A stretch of DNA of 64,000 nt from Bacteroides ihuae (GTDB lineage Bacteria; Bacteroidota; Bacteroidia; Bacteroidales; Bacteroidaceae): positions 558,001-622,000 of the forward strand of contig NZ_FNVX01000004.1 in NCBI RefSeq assembly GCF_900104585.1, given 5' to 3'. Position numbers and translations under genes: made by a program. Under the pieces are notes generated by a model. It made no database searches, was not told where the DNA came from, and was given only the letters and a program-made list of their open reading frames with translations. Below are positions 55,980 through 63,619 of the stretch, piece after piece. Each line of letters starts with the position of its first letter. Position 1 is the stretch's first letter.

Positions 55980-57698
55980 ATGAAAAAAAGATATTTCATT
56001 GTAGCACTAGCTCTGGCAACTCTTTCTAGTTGTTCCGGCTTCCTTGATCAAGATAATAGATCCAATGTTCCATCATCACAATTTTATCAGACAACAACAG
56101 GCTTTGCCAGTCTGACTAATAGCGCATATTCTACTTTGCGTGACTTATATAATATGCAGCCACAATTGTTTGTTGCTGGTACAGACCTGTATGCCGACGG
56201 AAAAAGTCAAGGAGTTGCTATGGGGCAATATACATTTACTGCTGATGAAGGCATTGTGAAAGACTTCTATGCGAATTGCTTTAAGGGCATTCAATTAGCT
56301 AACAGCGTAATCGCATATGGCGAGAGTACTGCAGAATCAAGCGTACGTGCACAGTACATAGATGAAGCTCGTTTCCTTCGTGCTTGGTACTACTTTCAAC
56401 TAGTTCAACAATTTGGCCCTGTTGCGCTGAACACTAAGATGTTTGATTATGCCGAAATGAATCATCAGCGAACTAGTTTGACTGATGTCTATAAATTTAT
56501 TATTGATGAATTTACCTATCTCATATCTTCTGACTCTAAATTGTTGGAGCGTTCCGGTTCCGGCACCGAACGCGCAAATAAACAAGCCGCTGCTTTTTAT
56601 CTGGCAAAAGCTTATCTGACACGTGGATGGTTGAATGGTTCTGACTACGAATCTCAGGAGGAAAATATTGCCCAGACAAGCGACTTTGAAAATGCAGCAA
56701 AATATGCTATACAAGCTATCAATAGTGAAATTCCTTCCATTTCAATTGAAAAAGCTTTTGATGTTCAAAATGAAGAGAATAATGAAATCTTCTGGAGCGT
56801 TCAGTTTAGTGCTGCTTCTGTAGAAGACCCGGTTAGAGATGGTTCTTACCAACAAGCGCAGTTCGGTTCTTATTTGGGAGGTTCTGAAAAACCAAGAAAT
56901 AAAGCCATAGATGGTAATTTTGCTCCTTCGCTCCGCCTACAACAGTTATATACTCGTGGCGACGCCCGCCTGGAACAAACTTTCATGCTTGAATTCCATC
57001 AAAGCTATTTCGACTATTATTCAGCTCCAACTTCTTCATCAATTCTTTATTATTACGCACCCGCTTGGGCTACCGATGAAGATATTACTGCTTGGAAAAT
57101 GGATGATCCATATGGTATCAAGAAGAATACAATAGTAAGTAAGACAATAGTTAATGGCGGCATTGCTCCTTCAAATGGAGCTCCTGCGACTTATAAAGAT
57201 CGTCGTTCTCAAGATTACGGTGTAGCTTGCATCAAAAAGTTTGATGATTATTCGGATGCTTCTATTTCCAACCGTAACAGCACTTGTAGTATGCACGATG
57301 TAGTGGTTGCTCGCTTGGGCGAAGCTTACTTAATTGCGGCAGAGGCTTATTTCAAAATGGGCAAAACCGGAGAGGCTGCTCAAATGATTAATAACCTCCG
57401 TAAACGTCCGGGTACAATTAGGGAAGGTTATACAACACAAATGGCTGTTTCTGCCGGTGATATCAATATTAACTTCATCTTAGATGAACGTGCTCGTGAA
57501 TTAGCTGGTGAGTATGTTCGTTGGACGGACTTGAAGCGTACGCACAAGCTGGTTGAATATGTCACCCAATACAATGAAGATGGCATAAAGGAATCCGCTA
57601 TGAAGGGAACTGATGGGAAATACAAGACTCTTCGTCCGATTCCTCAGGCTGCTATTGATTTGAACCAAGCTGATGTAGAACAGAATCCCGGATATTAG
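55980..57698 (+). CDS. SusD-family glycan-binding lipoprotein
   Basis: 572 aa. The lipobox LSSCSGFLDQD (Cys about 18) is followed by SusD landmarks: FYQTTTGFASLTNSAYSTLRDLY, EARFLRAWYYFQLVQQFGPV, the TPR-like YLAKAYLTRGW, and the C-terminal RLGEAYLIAAEAYFKMGKTGEAAQMINNLRKRPG and LDERARELAGEYVRWTDLKRTHKL. It is surface exposed, binds the target glycan and caps SusC. It starts 12 bp after susC. Confidence 0.96.
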   Translation: MKKRYFIVALALATLSSCSGFLDQDNRSNVPSSQFYQTTTGFASLTNSAYSTLRDLYNMQPQLFVAGTDLYADGKSQGVAMGQYTFTADEGIVKDFYANCFKGIQLANSVIAYGESTAESSVRAQYIDEARFLRAWYYFQLVQQFGPVALNTKMFDYAEMNHQRTSLTDVYKFIIDEFTYLISSDSKLLERSGSGTERANKQAAAFYLAKAYLTRGWLNGSDYESQEENIAQTSDFENAAKYAIQAINSEIPSISIEKAFDVQNEENNEIFWSVQFSAASVEDPVRDGSYQQAQFGSYLGGSEKPRNKAIDGNFAPSLRLQQLYTRGDARLEQTFMLEFHQSYFDYYSAPTSSSILYYYAPAWATDEDITAWKMDDPYGIKKNTIVSKTIVNGGIAPSNGAPATYKDRRSQDYGVACIKKFDDYSDASISNRNSTCSMHDVVVARLGEAYLIAAEAYFKMGKTGEAAQMINNLRKRPGTIREGYTTQMAVSAGDININFILDERARELAGEYVRWTDLKRTHKLVEYVTQYNEDGIKESAMKGTDGKYKTLRPIPQAAIDLNQADVEQNPGY

Positions 57699-57728
57699 TA
57701 GCCTATTTATAACTTAAAGTTCATATTA

Positions 57729-60593
57729 ATGACCAAACCTCTGATATTGTTTATTTGCTTCATAAGCAATGCTCTTATCCTGTTAGCCCAAGGTAGCCCC
57801 AGCAAATGGGGCGACCAGGGCAATGGGACCTATATTAATCCGATTTTAAATGCAGATTATTCCGATCCGGATGTTATAAGGGTTGGAGACAAATATTACA
57901 TGGTAGCCTCGGACTTCCACTTCCTGGGCATGCAAGTTTTAGAATCGAAAGATATGGTAAATTGGAAACTAGTCTCTCAGATTTATCATCGCTTTGACTT
58001 CTCCGGATGGGACGATAATCAGCAGTACGCCGGAGGATCTTGGGCCCCGTCTATCCGCTATCATGATAATAAGTTTTGGGTCTTCTTTTGTACGCCAAAA
58101 GAGGGCTTATTTATGTCCAATGCCATCAATCCGGCCGGACCATGGAGTCCTTTGCATTTAGTGAAAGGCATTGAAAAGTGGGAAGACCCCTGTCCCTTTT
58201 GGGATAACGATGGACAAGCTTATTTAGGACGGAGTCAACACGGTGCCGGCCCTATCATTATTCACAAAATGAGTGCTGACGGTACCCGTTTGCTTGATGA
58301 TGGAGTCACGGTATATTCCGGTCCGGTAGCCGAGGGAACTAAGATATTCAAAAGAGAGGGCTATTACTACATTTCTATTCCTGAAGGTGGTGTTGGAACC
58401 GGATGGCAAACGGTTCTACGCTCAAAGAACATCTATGGGCCTTACGAGAAAAAAATAGTCTTGGAACAAGGAAGTACTTCAATTAATGGCCCTCATCAAG
58501 GTGCTATTGTTGATACTCCAGACGGACAGTGGTGTTTCTTCCATTTCCAACACAATGGTTCATTAGGCCGTGTAGTTCACCTACAACCAATGCATTGGCA
58601 AGACGGTTGGCCGGTAATCGGAGTCGATTTAGATAAGAATGGAGTTGGTGAGCCCGTATATGTATGGAAGAAACCGATTCAGAGTTCACTAATATTCGCT
58701 CCACAAACCGATGATGATTTCTCTTCGCAAACGTTGTCACCACAATGGCAATTTAACCATAATCCGGTTGATAAGGCTTGGTCTTTATCTTCTCCTCCGG
58801 GTAGTCTTACCTTGCAAGCGCTCAAGTCTTCGTCTTTCCGCTTGGCTCATAATACGCTAACTCAAAAAGTGATGGGATACGTTAGTGAAGCAACCGTGGC
58901 TGTCGACTTTTCATCAATAGCTGAAGGACAGCGTTGCGGATTGGCTTGCATGGGCAAAGAGAATAAACTGCTTGGAATTAAAACGAGCGGAGGACAAAAG
59001 AGCCTGTATATATCCAACGATACTTCGGAAGTAACAATAGCACCTATTACAGGAACGACACTCTACTTACGTGTATCGATTGATATGCTTCGTCAGCAGT
59101 TTCAGTTTTCATACAGCACAGACAATATTACTTTTGTTGCTTGTGGAGATCCGTTCTTTATCCATTTCGGATATTGGAAAGGTGCCCGCATAGCTCTGTA
59201 TTGTTACAATGTAGAGAAAGAAGCAGGTGCAGCATCCTTTTCGTGGTTTACCTACAAGCACGATGGGCCACAAAGTACTTTGAACAGCGATATGAATCGA
59301 GTTATTGCCGACATTGCCCATACATCATTCCCTGACAAGGATATTTATGTTACTTGCCCTGATTCTTTGGATCATCAAAAGTCTTCACGCCAGATGCTCC
59401 AACACGCCATAGACTCTTGCTCTCTATTAGGTGGTGGACGCGTAGTGGTAGCAAAAGGCATATACCGATTAAACGGTAATCTAATTCTAAAAAGCAACGT
59501 CAACCTGCATTTACAAGAAGGTGCTTGTCTGCTTTTCAGTGGGAAAGCAGATGATTTTCTGCCTGTAGTGCTGACTCGCTGGGAAGGCACTGAACTATAC
59601 GGGCATTCACCGATGGTTTATGCCTACCACGCAAATAATATTGCGATTACAGGAAAAGGAGTCATTGATGCGCAAGGAGGATTAGAATTTGCCGATTGGA
59701 GCCTACACGAAGCCAAAGACAGAGACAGGCTAAGAAAGATGGGGGAACAATTAATTCCGGTACAAAAAAGAATATTTGGAAAAGGAACGATACTCAGACC
59801 TTCCTGTGTACAGTTTCTAGGATGTTCCAGAATCCTGATTGAAGGAATTACCATTAAGAATTCACCATTCTGGACTATTCACCCTGTATATTGCGACAAT
59901 GTAATAGTGCGTGGAGTAACTATAGAGAGCCATTATCCCAACAATGATGGTTGCGATCCAGAGTCAACCTCAAATGTCTTAATTGAAGACTGTACCTTTA
60001 AGACGGGTGACGATGCGGTAGCAATTAAATCCGGGCGAGACAGAGATGGAATATCTATTGGAAGATCGTCCCAAAATATCGTTATCAGAAACTGCATCTT
60101 CCATTCTGAATGTAACGGTCTTTGCATTGGGAGTGAAATGTCTGGCGGCGTAGAAAACGTATATATGGACAATATTCAGATTGGCACTGTGAAGAATGCC
60201 CTTTATTTCAAGTCAAACCGTGATAGAGGAGGATACATTCGTAATGTGCAGGTAAGTAATATATCTGTAGAACGTGCAAAAGGCGCAATCCTACGTTTTG
60301 AAACAAATTATTTCGGTTTCAGAGGTGGCCAACATGCATCGCAATATGAGGGATTTCATATCAGTAACATAGAAGCCGACTGTTCTGATAATTATGCCAT
60401 CTTTATGGATGGTTATGAAGAAAAGCCTATTAAAGATATTGAGATAGAAAACTTCCATGTAAAGAAAGCCACTTATCCTTATTATTTAAGGTGTATTGAG
60501 AACGTCCATTTGAAAGATGCTTCCGTAAATGGTAAAAGTTTGCCCGAGTATCCAGAGGAACATAAAGAGCGTGTAACGCTAGATGTCTATTAA
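57729..60593 (+). CDS. Secreted two-enzyme glycoside hydrolase: GH43 plus GH28
   Basis: 954 aa with a signal peptide (about 1-21). The GH43 five-blade propeller (about 35-325) has the base Asp46 in NADYSDPDVIRVG, the Asp of EDPCPFWDNDG and the acid Glu of GPVAEGTKIF. A GH43_C2-like beta-sandwich follows (about 335-520: DDDFSSQTLSPQWQFNHNP). A GH28 parallel beta-helix (about 545-945) follows with NNDGCDPES (about 739-747) and TGDDAVAIKSG (Asp761, Asp762). GH43 members are arabinofuranosidases or xylosidases, and GH28 are pectic polygalacturonases. Together they suggest pectin side-chain and backbone cutting. It starts 30 bp after susD. Confidence 0.93.
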   Translation: MTKPLILFICFISNALILLAQGSPSKWGDQGNGTYINPILNADYSDPDVIRVGDKYYMVASDFHFLGMQVLESKDMVNWKLVSQIYHRFDFSGWDDNQQYAGGSWAPSIRYHDNKFWVFFCTPKEGLFMSNAINPAGPWSPLHLVKGIEKWEDPCPFWDNDGQAYLGRSQHGAGPIIIHKMSADGTRLLDDGVTVYSGPVAEGTKIFKREGYYYISIPEGGVGTGWQTVLRSKNIYGPYEKKIVLEQGSTSINGPHQGAIVDTPDGQWCFFHFQHNGSLGRVVHLQPMHWQDGWPVIGVDLDKNGVGEPVYVWKKPIQSSLIFAPQTDDDFSSQTLSPQWQFNHNPVDKAWSLSSPPGSLTLQALKSSSFRLAHNTLTQKVMGYVSEATVAVDFSSIAEGQRCGLACMGKENKLLGIKTSGGQKSLYISNDTSEVTIAPITGTTLYLRVSIDMLRQQFQFSYSTDNITFVACGDPFFIHFGYWKGARIALYCYNVEKEAGAASFSWFTYKHDGPQSTLNSDMNRVIADIAHTSFPDKDIYVTCPDSLDHQKSSRQMLQHAIDSCSLLGGGRVVVAKGIYRLNGNLILKSNVNLHLQEGACLLFSGKADDFLPVVLTRWEGTELYGHSPMVYAYHANNIAITGKGVIDAQGGLEFADWSLHEAKDRDRLRKMGEQLIPVQKRIFGKGTILRPSCVQFLGCSRILIEGITIKNSPFWTIHPVYCDNVIVRGVTIESHYPNNDGCDPESTSNVLIEDCTFKTGDDAVAIKSGRDRDGISIGRSSQNIVIRNCIFHSECNGLCIGSEMSGGVENVYMDNIQIGTVKNALYFKSNRDRGGYIRNVQVSNISVERAKGAILRFETNYFGFRGGQHASQYEGFHISNIEADCSDNYAIFMDGYEEKPIKDIEIENFHVKKATYPYYLRCIENVHLKDASVNGKSLPEYPEEHKERVTLDVY

Positions 60594-60604
60594 TCTATTG
60601 AGAA

Positions 60605-60648
60605 AACCCACATATCTTTGATCATTTAAGATCAATTATATGTGGGTT
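60605..60648. terminator. Bidirectional terminator after the PUL operon
   Basis: An 11-bp stem AACCCACATAT/ATATGTGGGTT (60605-60615 and 60638-60648), with an inner TTGATC/GATCAA stem, lies between the convergent GH43-GH28 and antitoxin genes. Confidence 0.8.
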
Positions 60649-60663
60649 ATTATATGTTGGCAA

Positions 60664-61656
60664 TCAGTCTAATGAAATAGCTTTCAATGTAAAAGCCTCT
60701 GAGAAATCAATGAATACATTGGTTTCATTAAATTCAATCCAAGCATCTTCTTCGTGACTAATTCTAGAAATCTCATTAGAATTTATATCTTTAAATCTAT
60801 CAATTACCGCATTCAAAACAGCCAATTCATTTGTGGTGAATTTGCTCATATCAGGTTTTAACGATGAACATAGTTTTGTACCTGAATTACCTGAAGAAAA
60901 CTCTATAATTTCAGGGTAAATATCATCCATCATACCATATACCCTATCCCATTTGGAAGGAACCGGACCATATTTTATTGCTTTATAAGCAAGGCCACTC
61001 ATTCCGACCCCAAAACTTTTATAACTTAAAAAATCTGTATAAAACAGCAACTTGTTCATCTTAGTATTAAAAGCATCATTGCATCTATCTATATAGAAAA
61101 GCAAAATATTCTTCAACTTACTGTATGACTGTTTTGCGTAGCCATTATTTATAGAGCGAAAGTAACCATCAAAAACAAAGCATTCCAACTCATTAGTAGG
61201 ATCCCTTCTTATTACTTTCTCCAAATTCTCTTTTATTTTAAGGAATTCTTTAGGAGAGAACTGATATTCTGCATTATCTACAAAAACCTCAAAGATGGGT
61301 GGACTCATAATACTATGCAAGACCTTTCCATTTGTTTCGCTAGGCATCTCTCCATTTTCATACAACCGGTACTGATTGTCGCCAAAGCCCAATATTTCAG
61401 ACATTTTTGACGCAGATAAGCCATACTTGGTTCTTACTGCTCCAATTTCATCGGGGAAAGGAATTCCATATTTAACCCGATACTGATTGTAAACCTGACC
61501 AATATTTAGTTCGTCTAACTCGGTAGTAGTGAACGTTTCATGAGTATCTTCACACTCATAATACAGTTTCCAATATTGAAATTTCTCTTTCCGGAAGAGC
61601 AATTCCGATTTTTCTTGATGGAGGGTAACATTCCCTCCAGTGAAAGGACTGTTCAT
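60664..61656 (-). CDS. Panacea (DUF4065/SocA-like) antitoxin with MqsA-like N-terminus
   Basis: 330 aa. The N-terminus MNSPFTGGNVTL...YYECEDTHETFTT has the layout of the MqsA zinc domain but with its CxxC cysteines replaced (SPFTGG, CEDT). A lambda-type HTH follows (about 75-115: VRTKYGLSASKMSEILGFGDNQYRLYENGEMPS). The C-terminal part (about 190-300) is a Panacea domain: KMNKLLFYTDFLSYKSFGVGMSGLAYKAIKYGPVPSKWDRVYGMM. It probably neutralises the toxin gene 2 bp upstream and binds its promoter. Confidence 0.88.
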   Translation of the reverse strand: MNSPFTGGNVTLHQEKSELLFRKEKFQYWKLYYECEDTHETFTTTELDELNIGQVYNQYRVKYGIPFPDEIGAVRTKYGLSASKMSEILGFGDNQYRLYENGEMPSETNGKVLHSIMSPPIFEVFVDNAEYQFSPKEFLKIKENLEKVIRRDPTNELECFVFDGYFRSINNGYAKQSYSKLKNILLFYIDRCNDAFNTKMNKLLFYTDFLSYKSFGVGMSGLAYKAIKYGPVPSKWDRVYGMMDDIYPEIIEFSSGNSGTKLCSSLKPDMSKFTTNELAVLNAVIDRFKDINSNEISRISHEEDAWIEFNETNVFIDFSEAFTLKAISLD

Positions 61657-61658
61657 AA

Positions 61659-62024
61659 TTATTCTCCTATTTTAAATGGATATTTCATTTTATATTCAGC
61701 CACATGGAACGAAATACAGATAGTTTGGCTATTACTGTTGCCTAAGGATATCTTAATATAGACCTCATTACCTTTTACATCTTTTCCAAAAACCCACATA
61801 TCGCCATTTTTGTTCAATGTATCGACAATAGGCCCTTTGGAATAATCCTCCGATTTAAGGTCTCTTATTATAGATTCTCTATACCTAGGCGTTATTTCAA
61901 GCGCAGCTAATGCTTCCATATTCTTGCCTCTATCATCACGAAATACTATTTGGAACACCTTAAGTTTTTCGTGAAATAAATGAAGGAATCTTTCAACTTC
62001 TTCTTTCGTGACCATACCAATCAT
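61659..62024 (-). CDS. MqsR-like toxin
   Basis: 121 aa. The sequence TPRYRESIIRDLKSEDYSKGPIVDTLNKNGDMWVFGKDVKGNEVYIKISLG resembles the MqsR fold in order (Y-x-SKGP, WVFGK, EVYIKIS), a RelE-like mRNA interferase. It lies directly before the antitoxin, the toxin-first order of mqsRA. Enzymatic residues cannot be confirmed by eye. An alternative is an unrelated toxin fold that pairs with Panacea domains. Confidence 0.72.
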   Translation of the reverse strand: MIGMVTKEEVERFLHLFHEKLKVFQIVFRDDRGKNMEALAALEITPRYRESIIRDLKSEDYSKGPIVDTLNKNGDMWVFGKDVKGNEVYIKISLGNSNSQTICISFHVAEYKMKYPFKIGE

Positions 62025-62061
62025 ATTTCATGCAAAGATAGTATTTCTATTTAAAATAGCC

Positions 62062-62111
62062 AATGATCGCCCAATAATCCAACTTTAAAGTTGAATTATT
62101 GGGCGATCATT
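62062..62111 (-). repeat. Near-perfect 50-bp palindrome upstream of the toxin gene
   Basis: Positions 62062-62111 read as a palindrome with one mismatched pair (arms AATGATCGCCCAATAAT and its inverse, then CAACTTT/AAAGTTG). It is 38 bp upstream of the toxin start and about 100 bp downstream of the HTH gene. It could be a terminator of the HTH gene or an operator for the toxin-antitoxin pair. It lacks a clear U-tract on the minus strand. Confidence 0.75.
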
Positions 62112-62209
62112 GATTCCCTATCTTGTTACATATTGTTTCTAGACACATCTATTCTCATCCTCTGTCAGCACACCAACTAACCGTTCACACATATATATAC
62201 GAGCCTGTT

Positions 62210-62431
62210 TCATACGTCAAACTTGCTTTTATCCATAGGCACAGCACCAACTTCGGAACCAAATAAATTTAGTATTTGATTCACCTTATCCAATCTCAGC
62301 GACTGCTTGCCACGTTCAAGTTCGCGCACAAATCGCAAGCCCACGCCTGACTTTTCAGAGAGCTCCATCTGCGTAAGATTATACTCCTTACGCATCCGTT
62401 TTACATAATCTGATAATGTAGTGTATTCCAT
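62210..62431 (-). CDS. HipB-like XRE-family transcriptional regulator
   Basis: About 73 aa from the ATG giving MEYTTLSDYVKRMRK. The HTH_3 motif is LTQMELSEKSGVGLRFVRELERGKQSLRLDKVNQILNLFG, the HipB pattern. The C-terminus GAVPMDKSKFDV resembles other HipB-like antitoxins. No hipA-like kinase lies downstream, so it is orphan here. It starts inside a large inverted-repeat operator, which suggests autoregulation. Confidence 0.88.
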   Translation of the reverse strand: MEYTTLSDYVKRMRKEYNLTQMELSEKSGVGLRFVRELERGKQSLRLDKVNQILNLFGSEVGAVPMDKSKFDV

Positions 62432-62433
62432 AC

Positions 62434-62492
62434 TATACCCGTTTGGGTACAAATATAGTTATTTAATTTATATTTGTACCCAAACGGGTATA
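62434..62492. promoter_or_regulatory. Inverted-repeat operator/promoter of the HipB-like gene
   Basis: A perfect 24-bp inverted repeat has arms 62434-62457 and 62469-62492, each holding its own palindrome TACCC-N4-GGGTA and a TATATTTG (TAnnTTTG) on opposite strands. The leftward -7 falls on the minus strand at 62457-62450, 19 bp before the HTH start. This fits binding of two HipB-like dimers and autoregulation. Confidence 0.8.
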
Positions 62493-62655
62493 AAATCATA
62501 GTTTAAGTAGTTAATTATACCCGATAAGGTATTATATGCTATTGAAGATGAAAAGATGTACAACGAATACTTACATCTAAATTAATTCGATGAGTGCCTG
62601 AATTGCGAATTTTTTAATTTTGCAGCGCCATAATGTCAGCATTTCAGACATGCCC

Positions 62656-62756
62656 CTACAAGCCTTCTGAGAGAGGTTTGGTGAACTAACTAGTTAACCG
62701 CGGTGAATTAACTAGATCAGCGTGGTGAAGTAGTTAATTCACCACGCTGATCTAGT
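62656..62756 (-). repeat. Palindromic 22-bp-unit repeat, copy C
   Basis: A reversed copy of the family at 13947 and 43553. The 24-nt tail (62656-62679) comes first on the plus strand, then GGTGAACTAACTAGTTAACC- and GGTGAATTAACTAGATCAGC-type units. The end is a hairpin with perfect 19-bp arms (62711-62729 and 62738-62756) and an 8-nt loop. Non-coding. Confidence 0.8.
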
Positions 62757-63007
62757 ATGATATACAAAATTGGGGTAATTTGTAAATATTACACCTACAA
62801 ATAGCAATTGTAGTGCCCAAGAAACAGTTGATCTTGATGTGTTTTACTAGTGTAAGTGATTGATTAAAAAAGCTACAAAACATGCACCAAAACCACAAAA
62901 GCGTGATAGTAAAACACCTTTTTTCATGGGAGATAAGCTAAATAGCATGGCAAAGCCGAGGCAGACGATGGAATCAACCTTTGAAGAGTAATAATAAAGG
63001 GCGATTC

Positions 63008-63038
63008 ATTGCCTTAATGCAACTTTTTCATACCTTTG
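63008..63038 (+). promoter_or_regulatory. Promoter of the DUF5063 gene
   Basis: ATTG (63008-63011), 19 bp, TACCTTTG (63031-63038) ends 20 bp before the ATG at 63059. It shows that the upstream ATG at 62981 is not the start. Confidence 0.7.
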
Positions 63039-63058
63039 CATTTCAATTTTCCTTTTAT

Positions 63059-63613
63059 ATGAAAACAGACAGTCAAGTTATATTCGATAGAAATGTGGTG
63101 GAGTTTGTTACCGTTGCTGCTGAGGCTTGTGCATTCTTGGAACGATCTGAGAGCATGAAGCGCAGCCAATTTGTTGACACCATCCTCAAAATACTTCCGT
63201 TACTTTACCTCAAAGCATCACTGCTGCCCAAGTGCGAAATGATAGGCGAAGATGAACTCGAAACCTTCGTCACCGAGGAAACGTATGAGATACTACGCAT
63301 GAACATCGCATCGGTATTGGCCGAAAAAGATGATTATCTGGAAGTGTTCTTGCCGGATATGGCTTACAGCGACACGCCGATAAAAAAATGTATCTCCGAA
63401 GATCTGGCTGACATCTATCAGGATATCAAAGATTTCATTTTCGTTTTCCAACTGGGACTGAACGAAACAATGAACGATGCATTGGTAGTCTGCAAAGAGA
63501 ATTTCGGCAACGTCTGGGGACAGAAGCTTGTAAATACGCTCCGTGCATTGCACGATGTGAAGTATAATCCTGATGCCGAATCGGAAGAGGAAGAAGAAAA
63601 TGATGAGGAATAA
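63059..63613 (+). CDS. DUF5063-family protein
   Basis: About 184 aa from the ATG giving MKTDSQVIFDRNVVEFVTVAAEACAFLE. It is alpha-helical and acidic, with a strongly acidic C-terminus (SEEEEENDEE). The pattern FVDTILKILPLLYLKASLLP and NLRALHDVKYNPD-like ending (NTLRALHDVKYN) is that of DUF5063. Function is unknown. It lies 6 bp before the 3'-5' exonuclease gene, so the two are co-transcribed. Confidence 0.82.
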   Translation: MKTDSQVIFDRNVVEFVTVAAEACAFLERSESMKRSQFVDTILKILPLLYLKASLLPKCEMIGEDELETFVTEETYEILRMNIASVLAEKDDYLEVFLPDMAYSDTPIKKCISEDLADIYQDIKDFIFVFQLGLNETMNDALVVCKENFGNVWGQKLVNTLRALHDVKYNPDAESEEEEENDEE

Positions 63614-63619
63614 ATAAAG

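Larger units (their letters stand above)
62432..63058. other. Intergenic region between the HipB-like gene and the DUF5063 gene
   Basis: About 627 bp. It holds the HipB-type operator (62434-62492), repeat copy C (62656-62756) and an 11-bp inverted repeat GTGTTTTACTA/TAGTAAAACAC (62839-62849 and 62907-62917). It also has an isolated TAATTTTG at 62615-62622 and the DUF5063 promoter. I see no credible gene in it. Confidence 0.6.
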
